DNA of 10,534 bases from Candidatus Uhrbacteria bacterium (lineage in GTDB: Bacteria > Patescibacteriota > Patescibacteriia > 2-12-FULL-60-25), in assembly GCA_903828685.1 (NCBI GenBank), contig CAIKNB010000074.1, positions 1 to 10,534 of the forward strand, given 5' to 3'. Below the pieces are notes generated by a model. It was not told the origin of the DNA, did not search any database, and worked only from the letters and a program-made list of their open reading frames with translations. A program made the position numbers and the translations under genes. Below, in pieces: positions 1 through 9,008 of this stretch. How positions within the stretch are numbered: position 1 is the first letter of the stretch; each line of letters begins with the position of its first letter.

Positions 1-99
1 ATGAAAAATCTGGCCGAAAAGAAGGCTCTAGAACCGGATATCGAAGCCGAACTCAAAGCTGCGATCGAAACCTGGAACAAAACCTACCAGGCTAAATAA
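1..99 (+). CDS. atpA: ATP synthase F1 subunit alpha, C-terminal end (partial)
   Basis: These are the last 32 residues of the F1 alpha subunit, cut by the left edge of the window. Seen: the frame is open from base 1 and ends in TAA at 97-99. The peptide reads like the alpha C-terminal helix (KKALEPDIEAELKAAIETW, then KTYQAK), matching the family pattern of a charged helix ending near LKKAIEEF. The ATG at base 1 is an internal methionine, not a start. The atpG start follows 6 bases after the stop, the usual atpA-atpG order. Alpha carries the non-catalytic nucleotide sites and alternates with beta in the F1 hexamer. The short length limits certainty, but the context settles the call. Confidence 0.88.
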   Translation: MKNLAEKKALEPDIEAELKAAIETWNKTYQAK

Positions 100-105
100 A
101 CCGCC

Positions 106-2384
<2,279 letters not shown>

Positions 2385-2393
2385 CGATTGCTT

Positions 2394-2858
2394 ATGATCA
2401 ACTTTGAGCTCATCACGCCTGAACGCGTGCTCTATCGCCAGGAAGCCGACCGGGTGACTTTGCCGACTTCGCAGGGCGAAATCACGATACTGCCCGGTCA
2501 TGCGGAATTGGTGGCTGCACTAGTGCCAGGCATCGCCAAACTCAAAGTTGGAACACGTGAGGAAGAAGTTGCAGTATCCGGAGGCTTTATCCAAATCAGC
2601 AAAAACAAAGTCCGCGTCTTAGCCGACACCGCCGAGCGCGGAGAAGAGTTGGATTTGACTATCATCGAACAAGCCAAACAACGAGCAGCAAAAGTCATGC
2701 GCGAAGCCGTGAGGCTCGACGATAATTCATACTCCGCTGCCGTTGCCGCCATGGAACGCGAATTGGCTCGCTATAAACTGGCGCAACGTCGCCATGCGCC
2801 GCGCTCCGGCCATGCGGTTGACAAAGCATCTCTACCGCAGGACGAAAACCCGGTATAA
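2394..2858 (+). CDS. atpC: ATP synthase F1 subunit epsilon
   Basis: Epsilon binds gamma and the c-ring, couples the rotor to F1 and can inhibit ATP hydrolysis. The protein has 154 residues from ATG 2394. The family beginning MINFELITPERVLY, the LPTSQGEITILPGHAELV segment (about 25-42) and VSGGFIQI are clear, followed by a two-helix C-terminal domain ending near ARYKLAQRR. After that comes a polar tail of about 20 residues (from HAPRSGH) that most family members lack. The start is a choice: TTG 2388 is in frame two codons earlier and lies nearer the purine-rich GAGGAGGT at 2367-2374. I prefer ATG 2394 because it gives the usual N-terminus. The stop TAA lies inside the -10 box for the next gene. 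Confidence 0.95.
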   Translation: MINFELITPERVLYRQEADRVTLPTSQGEITILPGHAELVAALVPGIAKLKVGTREEEVAVSGGFIQISKNKVRVLADTAERGEELDLTIIEQAKQRAAKVMREAVRLDDNSYSAAVAAMERELARYKLAQRRHAPRSGHAVDKASLPQDENPV

Positions 2859-2859
2859 T
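2854..2859 (+). promoter_or_regulatory. -10 box TATAAT for thpR, leaderless arrangement
   Basis: A perfect TATAAT ends 5 bases before the thpR ATG at 2865, so transcription would begin at or next to the start codon and give a leaderless mRNA. The atpC stop TAA (2856-2858) is part of the hexamer. No good -35 sits at 16-18 bases; TTGACA at 2818-2823 is 30 bases away, which is too far. The same close -10 placement recurs before the M23 gene, dus and possibly uvrB. Confidence 0.5.
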
Positions 2860-2864
2860 TAAGC

Positions 2865-3407
2865 ATGCGCCTCTTCGTCGGCATTCCGGTCAGCCAAAAG
2901 TTAAGGGATCACTTAATACGGTCCTGGTCTGAGTTGCCGGAAAAACCCGGGAAATACCGCCCGACGCCGCCGGAAAATTGGCATTTGACGCTCTGCTTCC
3001 TCGACGAAGTAGCCGAAGAAAAAGTGCCAACCTTGGTTGAACTTGTGAGCCAAAGTACGCAGCAACCCCCACAAGGGGTTCTTTTGATTAATCGTTTCGA
3101 GACCTTCCCGGCCAAACATCCGAGCCATGTCACGGCGCGTGCTTTTCCGGAACAACAGGAATCCTGGAAGCATTTTGTGACGCAGCTCTGCGACTTCTGT
3201 TCGTTGGCCGCGCCGCGCGTTGACCGCAAGCCCTGGTTCCCGCACGTTTCCATCGGCCGCGCAGAAAGAGGCGCCGTCCTGCCTGCCTGGCAGCGCGGCA
3301 TCGAGACTTTCGAATGGAAGCCCGAGGAATTCTGTTTGATGAAAAGCACGCTAACCTCGCAAGGTTCAGTCTATGAATGCCTCGAAAAAATCTCCTTCGA
3401 CCTTTGA
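2865..3407 (+). CDS. thpR: RNA 2',3'-cyclic phosphodiesterase (2H family, ThpR/LigT type)
   Basis: This is a 2H phosphoesterase. The family opens 2',3'-cyclic phosphates on RNA to 2'-phosphate ends, and some members have RNA ligase activity in vitro. The protein has 180 residues, the typical size. Seen: the family start MRLFVGIPV; the first catalytic motif HLTL with H40 and T42; the second HVSI with H127 and S129; and the WFPHVSIGR context around the second motif. Both histidines are present, so it is probably active. The physiological substrate in bacteria is uncertain, and RNA repair or tRNA processing is an inference. The start lies 6 bases after atpC and directly after a TATAAT. Its 3' end overlaps the next gene by 35 bases, suggesting coupled translation. 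Confidence 0.92.
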   Translation: MRLFVGIPVSQKLRDHLIRSWSELPEKPGKYRPTPPENWHLTLCFLDEVAEEKVPTLVELVSQSTQQPPQGVLLINRFETFPAKHPSHVTARAFPEQQESWKHFVTQLCDFCSLAAPRVDRKPWFPHVSIGRAERGAVLPAWQRGIETFEWKPEEFCLMKSTLTSQGSVYECLEKISFDL

Positions 3408-4158
3408 GTGCTTCGGCTTGGTCGTGCAAGGCTATGCAACGCCGGAAGCGCTATCTTTATTGTTGCGCGGAATCGCCGACGGCAAACAATGCATGGCCGT
3501 GACGGCTAATCCGGAAATCCTGTTGTACGCTAAGCGCCATGCCGATTATTGGAATACTTTGCGACAAGCTGATTTGCGTTTAGTGGATAGCTTTGGGCTG
3601 CAACTCGCAGGCAGACTTAAAGGCGCAAAAACGTCGCGCTTGCCCGGCGTGGACTTTGCGCAACGGCTGATAGCTGAAGCCGCAACACGCAGCTGGAAGG
3701 TCGCGCTCATCGGAAGTTCGGAAGGCGTGGCCGACAAAGCCGCTTGGGAGTTGCGACGTAAATATCCGAATCTACAAGTCATGGCCGAGCAAGGCGGCAA
3801 AGTTGCTGAAGACGGTTCGGATGACGAAAGCGGCGCCGAAGCGCGCTTCAGGCTCACGCAATTTGCGCCTGATGTGGTGCTCGTGGCGTTTGGACATCCG
3901 CGCCAGGAAGCGTGGATCGTGCGCAATTTGCACGATATGCCGAGTGTAAAAATTGCCGTCGGCGTAGGCGGCACACTGGATTATTGGAGCGGCAAGGCTA
4001 AACGTGCGCCAAGTTGGATGCAAAAACTCGGTTTGGAATGGATGTATCGTCTGCTCGTTGAACCCAAACGCTGGCGCAGGATACTGGATGCGGTCATGGT
4101 CTTTCCGTTTTACTTTATATTGGATATGCTGAGCGGGAACAGGCTACAAAAAATATGA
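3373..4158 (+). CDS. WecG/TagA/CpsF family glycosyltransferase
   Basis: This GT26-type enzyme has 261 residues. Characterised relatives (TagA, WecG) transfer N-acetylmannosamine or a related sugar from UDP-sugar to a lipid-linked acceptor for wall teichoic acid or surface polysaccharide. Seen: TANPEIL at 44-50; VDSFG at 71-75 with candidate catalytic D72 (many relatives have DG here); GVDF at 92-95; GHPRQEAW at 174-181; GVGGTLDYWSG at 197-207; RAPSW at 211-215; and EWMYRLLVEPKRWRR at 222-236. A hydrophobic, basic C-terminal tail follows, where TagA-type enzymes touch the membrane. There is no signal peptide, so it acts at the cytoplasmic face. The start overlaps thpR by 35 bases, with a weak AAGG 8 bases upstream. 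The sugar and acceptor cannot be read from sequence. Confidence 0.92.
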   Translation: MNASKKSPSTFECFGLVVQGYATPEALSLLLRGIADGKQCMAVTANPEILLYAKRHADYWNTLRQADLRLVDSFGLQLAGRLKGAKTSRLPGVDFAQRLIAEAATRSWKVALIGSSEGVADKAAWELRRKYPNLQVMAEQGGKVAEDGSDDESGAEARFRLTQFAPDVVLVAFGHPRQEAWIVRNLHDMPSVKIAVGVGGTLDYWSGKAKRAPSWMQKLGLEWMYRLLVEPKRWRRILDAVMVFPFYFILDMLSGNRLQKI

Positions 4159-4715
4159 TCGTCAAAATCGTCAACGCCACAAAAATCCGTAACACCATAG
4201 ATACGGATTTTTCCAGCGTAGGTACGCACGCTGATTATCCCTACATCCCATTGGGTGAGATGTGGCTGGATAAGTATTTGAAAGACGAAAAAACGTTGTT
4301 TTTGGAGTTGGTGAAGTTGGAACGCTCCATGCGCGGAAAACCTTTCAGGCTTATCCGCGAAAAAGCCAAAAAGACGCTGACCGCTTCAAAAAAGGGGAAA
4401 CCGGTCGTGATGAAGACAGAAAAGCGCGCCGCTTTGAAGATCTGCTATGTTGACGGCGCAAGCGTGCGCAATAATCTTGACCCGTATTTTCTGCTGGGCG
4501 GACACGATCTGGTGTACAGCTACATCCCGAAACACGAAATCTGGATTGACACGCGCTCGGACAAGACGGATTGGAAATACACTTTGATCCACGAAATGCA
4601 TGAACGCGAACTCATGCAGAAAGGCATGGCGTATGACAACGCCCACGATTTTGCTTTGGCCGCAGAGCGCATGGCCCGCCGCGCCGACGGTGTGGCTGAT
4701 TTCATCCGAGGATAG
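4155..4715 (+). CDS. Unrecognised protein with tandem domain duplication and HEMHE motif
   Basis: I do not recognise a named family. The 186-residue protein is two copies of one domain joined by a lysine-rich linker (about 60-92). The copies align without gaps at an offset of 93 residues: D16/D109, F19/F112, G23/G116, Y28/Y121, Y30/Y123, I31/I124, P32/P125, E35/E128, W37/W130, D39/D132. Each has a YxYIPxxExWxD core. Only the second copy carries HEMHE (146-150) followed by AYDNAH with H164 in a helix, which looks like a metal-binding or protease-like helix pair. The first copy reads LVKLE there, so it would be inactive. There is no signal peptide or membrane segment. It overlaps the upstream transferase by ATGA, and the downstream C39-like gene begins 2 bases after its stop. 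A zinc hydrolase role is conjecture. Confidence 0.8.
   Translation: MIVKIVNATKIRNTIDTDFSSVGTHADYPYIPLGEMWLDKYLKDEKTLFLELVKLERSMRGKPFRLIREKAKKTLTASKKGKPVVMKTEKRAALKICYVDGASVRNNLDPYFLLGGHDLVYSYIPKHEIWIDTRSDKTDWKYTLIHEMHERELMQKGMAYDNAHDFALAAERMARRADGVADFIRG
4708..4712 (+). promoter_or_regulatory. Shine-Dalgarno GAGGA for the C39-like gene
   Basis: GAGGA ends 5 bases before ATG 4718, ideal spacing, and lies in the last codons of the upstream gene. It fixes the start of the peptidase gene and suggests translational coupling. It is one of only two well-placed Shine-Dalgarno sequences in the window. Confidence 0.65.
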
Positions 4716-4717
4716 AT

Positions 4718-5173
4718 ATGCAGCCTCCCAAACATTTCAGACAATCAGTCAGCATGTGCGGACCTGCGAGTTTGAAGATACTGCTTTCGCATTTTGGGAA
4801 AGATTATTCGGAAAAAGAACTTGCACTGCTTTGCAACTCCACGATTGAACACGGTACGGATCACGCCAACCTGATACAAGTCACAAAGGATTTGGGGTTT
4901 GACGTCGAATCCGAATCTTCGGCAACGATCGATGAGTTACGAGAGTTGGTGAAAAAAGATATTCCAGTAATCGTAGGATGGTGGTCAGTGGATGACGATC
5001 ACTATTCAGTGGTCTACGACGTAGATGACGAATTCGTATATCTAGTGGATCCGGAAATTGACGAGCCCACGCGCAAAATCGCAATCCATGAATTTGAAAA
5101 AATATGGTTTGATTTTGACGGCCCCCTGGAACGCCGCGACGAACACTGGATGATGGCCGTGACCAAGGCCTGA
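4718..5173 (+). CDS. Stand-alone C39-like (papain-fold) cysteine peptidase
   Basis: The 151-residue protein covers one C39-type peptidase domain. Seen: Q9 for the oxyanion hole and nucleophile C14 in RQSVSMCGPASLKILL; the helper segment HGTDHANLIQVTKDLGF (about 45-61); histidine H95 in DDDHYSVVYDV; and D111 in YLVDPEID. The order Q-C-H-D matches the C39 fold, so the site appears intact. C39 domains usually sit at the N-terminus of ABC exporters, where they cut double-glycine leaders. Here there is no transporter domain, no signal peptide, and no exporter or leader peptide nearby, so the substrate is unknown. It follows the duplicated-domain gene by 2 bases with a good Shine-Dalgarno. A non-proteolytic C39-like role cannot be excluded. 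Confidence 0.85.
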   Translation: MQPPKHFRQSVSMCGPASLKILLSHFGKDYSEKELALLCNSTIEHGTDHANLIQVTKDLGFDVESESSATIDELRELVKKDIPVIVGWWSVDDDHYSVVYDVDDEFVYLVDPEIDEPTRKIAIHEFEKIWFDFDGPLERRDEHWMMAVTKA

Positions 5174-5175
5174 AG

Positions 5176-5204
5176 TAGACAAAACATTCATTTACACGTA
5201 ATCT
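5176..5204 (+). promoter_or_regulatory. Promoter for gltX (TAGACA-17-TAATCT)
   Basis: TAGACA (5176-5181) and TAATCT (5199-5204) are separated by exactly 17 bases. The ATG of gltX lies 9 bases after the -10, so the leader would be only a few bases and has no Shine-Dalgarno. The -35 is nearly identical to the TAGACG before the M23 gene. Confidence 0.5.
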
Positions 5205-5213
5205 AGCCGCATT

Positions 5214-6701
5214 ATGAGCGATAAATTTCGCGTACGTTTTGCGCCCAGTCCCACGGGCTTTTTGCATATCGGCAGCTTGCGCAGCGCCCTATACAACGAA
5301 CTCTTTGCGCAGCATCACGGCGGCACATTCATCTTGCGCATCGAAGACACGGACCGTGCGCGTTTTGTCCAAGGCGGGATTGAGAATATCTGCAACTCGC
5401 TCAAAGCCTGCGGCGTCATTCCGCGCGAAGGCGTGTGGCTGGACGAGAAAGGCGCGATTATCGAGCGCGGCGAATACGGGCCATACATCCAGAGCCAACG
5501 CATTGAGCGTCACAAGGCTTACGCCAAAAAACTCGTGGACACAGATAAGGCGTATTATTGCTTTTGTTCGGAGTTGCGGCTGGAAGAACTGCGTAAAGAA
5601 CAGCAGCTTGCCGGCCGTCCGACGCTGTATGACGGCAAGTGCCGCGCCCTGACGCCAGCCGAAGCCGAAAAACGAATTGCCAATAGCGAACCGCATGTCA
5701 TCAGACTCAAGCTGCCCAAACAAGGCACTATCTCGGCTTGGGACGTCATCCGCGATGAAATCAAATTTGATTGGGCGCTGATCGACGACGCTGTCGTCAT
5801 CAAAACCGACGGCTATCCGACTTACCATCTGGCCGCCACATGCGACGATCATGACATGGAGATTTCGCATGTCATCCGCGGAGAGGAATGGATCTCCAGC
5901 TTGCCCAAGCATGTCTTCATCTACGAAGCTTTTGGCTGGACGCCGCCCAAGTTCGCGCATCTGCCGCTACTCTTGAACGCCGACCACTCCAAACTCTCAA
6001 AGCGCCAGAACGACGTAGCCGTAGCGGATTATCTGAACAAAGGCTACCTGCCGAGCGCTTTGCTTAACTTCGTGGCGCTCCTGGGCTGGAACCCGACAGG
6101 CGACCGCGAAATCTACACGCACGAAGAGCTGACGCAGATGTTCGACCTGGCCAAGGTCAACAAATCGGGCGCCGTGTTCAATCTGGAAAAACTCAACTGG
6201 CTGAACGAGCGTTACATCAAATCCATGACTGCGGAGAATTACCTAACCATCGTCAGTCCGTTAGTGCAAGACAAGACAGATGACCACAGCTTTGCGGATC
6301 GCTGCCTGCTGTTGGTGCGCGACCGCGTGACCTTGCCCGGAGACGTGGTGGCGCTGACGCAGAATCTGTTTAAGGACAAACTCGATTATTCCAAAGCGAG
6401 TCTGACGTGGAAGACCCAGCCCAAAGTCCAAGCACGGGAAAGACTGCAAGCGGTACGCGAGCTGCTGGAAGGAGTAACTGACGCTGATTTTGTGCAAAGC
6501 GGCGCACGCGCCACGTTCGAAACCGACATCAAACAACTCATCGCGAACAAAGGCTGGGGCAACGGCGACACGCTGTGGCCTTTGCGCGTAGCGCTTTCGG
6601 GCGAAGAAAAATCCCCAAACCCTTTCGAGCTGCTCGAGACCTTGGGCAAGCGACGCAGTTTGGACCGCATAGCCGCGGCTTTCCAAGCTCTCGCCGACTA
6701 G
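5214..6701 (+). CDS. gltX: Glutamyl-tRNA synthetase
   Basis: A class I synthetase that charges tRNA-Glu with glutamate in the cytoplasm. In bacteria lacking GlnRS it also mischarges tRNA-Gln for GatCAB; this window cannot show which applies. The protein has 495 residues, normal for the family. Seen: RFAPSPTGFLHIGSLRSALY with HIGS at 18-21; LRIEDTDRAR at 41-50; the pocket region DGYPTYHLA at 199-207; the HVIRGEEW segment at 219-226; and KLSKR at 260-264, the KMSKS equivalent. A zinc-type pattern C116-x-C118-x24-C143 matches the spacing of the E. coli enzyme, but the following histidine is absent and Y139 lies nearby. ATG 5214 gives the standard N-terminus. It has its own promoter, and its TAG stop overlaps the next promoter's -35. 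Confidence 0.97.
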   Translation: MSDKFRVRFAPSPTGFLHIGSLRSALYNELFAQHHGGTFILRIEDTDRARFVQGGIENICNSLKACGVIPREGVWLDEKGAIIERGEYGPYIQSQRIERHKAYAKKLVDTDKAYYCFCSELRLEELRKEQQLAGRPTLYDGKCRALTPAEAEKRIANSEPHVIRLKLPKQGTISAWDVIRDEIKFDWALIDDAVVIKTDGYPTYHLAATCDDHDMEISHVIRGEEWISSLPKHVFIYEAFGWTPPKFAHLPLLLNADHSKLSKRQNDVAVADYLNKGYLPSALLNFVALLGWNPTGDREIYTHEELTQMFDLAKVNKSGAVFNLEKLNWLNERYIKSMTAENYLTIVSPLVQDKTDDHSFADRCLLLVRDRVTLPGDVVALTQNLFKDKLDYSKASLTWKTQPKVQARERLQAVRELLEGVTDADFVQSGARATFETDIKQLIANKGWGNGDTLWPLRVALSGEEKSPNPFELLETLGKRRSLDRIAAAFQALAD

Positions 6702-6727
6702 ACGCTCATACGCAGAGCGGGCATAAT
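6699..6727 (+). promoter_or_regulatory. Promoter for the M23 peptidase gene (TAGACG-17-CATAAT)
   Basis: TAGACG (6699-6704) and CATAAT (6722-6727) are spaced by 17 bases. Exactly 6 bases separate the -10 from ATG 6734, which places the transcription start on the A of the start codon. The -35 begins with the gltX stop codon TAG. No Shine-Dalgarno is present. Confidence 0.55.
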
Positions 6728-6733
6728 ACGGGC

Positions 6734-8008
6734 ATGGCGCTTAAGCGTACTGTTTTGATAGCGTGTTCCGTTCTAGCCGCATCAGCGGTTATGAGCGGTA
6801 TTTTTTTTCCTACGCATAACGTCCAAGCGCAAGACGATTCAGGCAACGCTGCCAAACAGCAAGTCGACCAGCTGAACAACCAGGTCAAAGACAAACAATC
6901 ACACGTCGACCAACTGAACAGCTTGATCAACAAATACCACGACACCATCCAGCAGCAGGAAAACCAGCAGGCTACACTGCAGAACGACATCATGCTTTTG
7001 GACAACCGCGTCAGCCAAACCGAGCTCAACATCGAGCGCATCAAGACCCAACAGGACCTGGCACGGTTGCAGATCCAGGCGCTGGATCAGCAGATTGACG
7101 ACCAAACAAAACACATCGGGGTACAAAAAGATTACGCGGCCGAGCTCATCCGTCAGATCAACTCGGCCGATAACGTTCCGGCTTTCGAGATCTTGCTCAC
7201 CAAACCTTCGCTTTCTTCGTTCTTCGACCGTTTGGAGGAAACCAAGAATTTGCAAGGTAAATTGGGCGACGCTTTGGATAAGGTCAAGGACTATAAAAAA
7301 ACGCTACAAGCCGAAAAGGACCAGCAAAACCAAAAACGCCAGGCCTTGGAACAGGAAAAAAAGGATTTGAATAAGCAGCAGATGGATCTGGAGTCGGAGA
7401 AGAATTTTAAGATATCATTGGCCGCCGAAACGCACCTCAAGCAATCCGAGTACGAACGCATGCTGTACGAACTCCAGCAGCAGCAGCAAGCCACGACAGA
7501 TGAGATTTCGAATCTGGAAGAGTCGCTCAAGGACAAACTGGATACCGCCGACCAGTCGCTCTCGCGCGGCGACGTGCTATTGGACTGGCCGCTCAAGCCG
7601 ATCAGCGACATCACTATCACGGCGCATTTCCACGATCCCAATTATCCGTTCCGCAACCGCTTCGAACATCCGGGTACGGATTTGCGTTGCGACGTGGGTA
7701 CGCCGGTCTATGCGGCAGCTGGAGGCTACGTGGCATGGACCAAACAGGGCAGCGCCTACGGCAACTACCTGATGATTGTTCATCCTTACAACCTCGCCAC
7801 CATCTACGCGCACCTGACGCGCTTTGCGGTCAAACCCGACACCTATGTGGAACGCGGCGACCTTGTCGGCTATTCGGGCGGCAAACCAGGCATGCCCGGC
7901 GCCGGACTTTCCACCGGTCCGCACTTGCATTTCGAGGTGCGCCAAAACGGCATTCCGGTCAATGCTGAAAATTTTCTGCCCTCTCTTCCAGGAGATGGCG
8001 ACAACTAG
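6734..8008 (+). CDS. Exported coiled-coil M23 murein peptidase (EnvC/PcsB-like layout)
   Basis: The 424-residue secreted cell-wall hydrolase starts with a signal peptide (MALKRTVLIA, hydrophobic to about 25) and a likely signal peptidase cut after V30-Q31-A32. Glutamine-rich coiled coils follow at about 35-140 and 170-275, separated by a hinge (VPAFEILLTKPSLSSFF, about 148-164) typical of EnvC/PcsB proteins. The LytM/M23 domain spans about 305-416, with zinc ligands H312 and D316 (HPGTD) and H399 of HLHFEV, plus H360 of YAH and H397. All catalytic positions are present, so it should cut peptidoglycan itself rather than only activate amidases. ATG 6734 is chosen over an in-frame ATG at 6575, which lies inside gltX and would bury the signal peptide. 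The partner controlling it is not visible here. Confidence 0.95.
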   Translation: MALKRTVLIACSVLAASAVMSGIFFPTHNVQAQDDSGNAAKQQVDQLNNQVKDKQSHVDQLNSLINKYHDTIQQQENQQATLQNDIMLLDNRVSQTELNIERIKTQQDLARLQIQALDQQIDDQTKHIGVQKDYAAELIRQINSADNVPAFEILLTKPSLSSFFDRLEETKNLQGKLGDALDKVKDYKKTLQAEKDQQNQKRQALEQEKKDLNKQQMDLESEKNFKISLAAETHLKQSEYERMLYELQQQQQATTDEISNLEESLKDKLDTADQSLSRGDVLLDWPLKPISDITITAHFHDPNYPFRNRFEHPGTDLRCDVGTPVYAAAGGYVAWTKQGSAYGNYLMIVHPYNLATIYAHLTRFAVKPDTYVERGDLVGYSGGKPGMPGAGLSTGPHLHFEVRQNGIPVNAENFLPSLPGDGDN

Positions 8009-8982
8009 GCTTTAAGCATCTCTTCCAATTCGGCCAAGGTCGAAACCCTGACCAACTTGGAACGCAATTCCGTAAAATCTATGTTCGGATATTGGGCCTT
8101 GAGCTCTTTTTTGAAATAAAACGGCAAATGCTTGCGCAGATTGACCAAACCTTTTTCGCCGTAACGTTCTACTTGGTAGCGCGCATGACGCAGGACGACA
8201 TCGATGCGGTCTGCCATCTTAGGTGCGGCGCCTGCCCGGGCACCCGCGAGGGGTGCCCCTACGCGCTCAATGATCTCCCCGAACACCCAAGGATTACCCA
8301 ACGCGCCGCGGCCGATCATGACGCCGTCAGCATGCGAAATCTCAAGCGCATGCTGCGCCGATTCCGCATCTACCACGTCGCCATTTAGGAGCAGGGGAAT
8401 GGAAATCGCTTTTTTTGCGTCTGCCACGCGTTGCCAGTTCGCTACGCCCGCATAACCTTGTGAGCGCGTACGGCCATGCACGGTGATGAGATCAGCTCCG
8501 GCAGCTTGGATGACTTTAGCGAATTCCAGGATCTCATCGTCTTGTGACCAACCGAGACGCGTTTTGACGCTAACTGGGACTTTGACCGCGTTCTTTACAG
8601 CTGTGATTATGGCCGCGGCTTTTTCCGGCTCGCGCATCAAAGAAGAACCGTCAAAGTTCTCCACGATCTTTCTCACTGGACAGCCCATGTTGATATCTAT
8701 GCCGTCGACGTGGAATTTTTCTTCGAGGATCTTTGCGGCTTCGGCCATGATTGCAGGATCGGAACCGAATATCTGCTGGACAATGGGGCGTTCAAAATCC
8801 GAAATCTCGGCCATGGCCAGAGTCTTCTCGTTGCCGCGCACTAAAGCCACGGACGAAATCATTTCACGCCAGATATAGGGTACGCCAAGCTCCTTGCAGA
8901 TGCGGCAAAACGGCGCATCTGTCAGATCCGCCATGGGCGCCAACGCGACAATCGGCTTCGGTGCCTTTTTCCAGTCCAACAT
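8005..8982 (-). CDS. dus: tRNA-dihydrouridine synthase
   Basis: An FMN enzyme that reduces uridine to dihydrouridine in tRNA. The 325-residue protein matches the DusB-like bacterial group in length and motifs. Seen: ALAPMADLTDAPF at 13-25; VQQIFG at 68-73; INMGCPVRKIV at 97-107 with catalytic C101; K140 in VSVKTRLGW; H169 in TVHGRTRSQGY; the FMN-phosphate segments LLNGDV (198-203) and IGRGALGNPW (223-232); and a helical C-terminal tRNA-binding domain. The start is ATG 8982 (MLDWKKAPKPIVALAP); an upstream in-frame ATG at 9144 would run through the terminator of the neighbouring gene. Residues 241-254 are an unusual Gly/Ala/Pro-rich linker encoded by a palindromic GC-rich segment. Its stop codon overlaps that of the M23 gene. 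Confidence 0.95.
   Translation of the reverse strand: MLDWKKAPKPIVALAPMADLTDAPFCRICKELGVPYIWREMISSVALVRGNEKTLAMAEISDFERPIVQQIFGSDPAIMAEAAKILEEKFHVDGIDINMGCPVRKIVENFDGSSLMREPEKAAAIITAVKNAVKVPVSVKTRLGWSQDDEILEFAKVIQAAGADLITVHGRTRSQGYAGVANWQRVADAKKAISIPLLLNGDVVDAESAQHALEISHADGVMIGRGALGNPWVFGEIIERVGAPLAGARAGAAPKMADRIDVVLRHARYQVERYGEKGLVNLRKHLPFYFKKELKAQYPNIDFTELRSKLVRVSTLAELEEMLKA
8238..8258. repeat. GC-rich perfect inverted repeat inside dus
   Basis: GGGCACCC (8238-8245), a 5-base loop GCGAG, then GGGTGCCC (8251-8258): a perfect 8-bp stem within a GC-rich stretch (8221-8262) that encodes dus residues 241-254. On the minus strand it begins GTAGGGGCACCCC, a form reminiscent of short dispersed palindromic repeats. 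Whether other copies exist in the genome cannot be seen here. Confidence 0.55.
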
Positions 8983-8989
8983 GCTGGCG

Positions 8990-8998
8990 AAAATAGCA
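8990..8998 (-). promoter_or_regulatory. Extended -10 promoter for dus (TGC TATTTT)
   Basis: On the minus strand TGC (8998-8996) is followed by TATTTT (8995-8990), then 7 bases to ATG 8982. This is an extended -10 in a near-leaderless position. The weak -35 at 17 bases spacing (TTTCTT, 9018-9013) falls within the T-tract of the upstream terminator. No Shine-Dalgarno is present. Confidence 0.45.
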
Positions 8999-9008
8999 CA
9001 TCTCAGAT

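Noticed and set aside
2818..2823. Perfect TTGACA as a -35 for thpR
   Set aside because: It stands 30 bases from the TATAAT, far beyond the 16-18 base range, and is part of atpC coding sequence.
6575..6733. Upstream extension of the M23 peptidase frame starting at 6575
   Set aside because: The extension lies inside gltX in another frame and would place 53 residues before an obvious signal peptide; a promoter ends 6 bases before ATG 6734.
6863..6922. Direct repeat coding VDQLNN and VDQLNS 42 bases apart
   Set aside because: The 14-residue spacing equals two heptads and is explained by coiled-coil periodicity in the M23 protein, not by a DNA repeat element.
8092..8388. Plus-strand open frames (e.g. 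8092-8388, 8483-8878) opposite dus
   Set aside because: They are antisense to conserved dus motifs and show no independent start signals or domain pattern.
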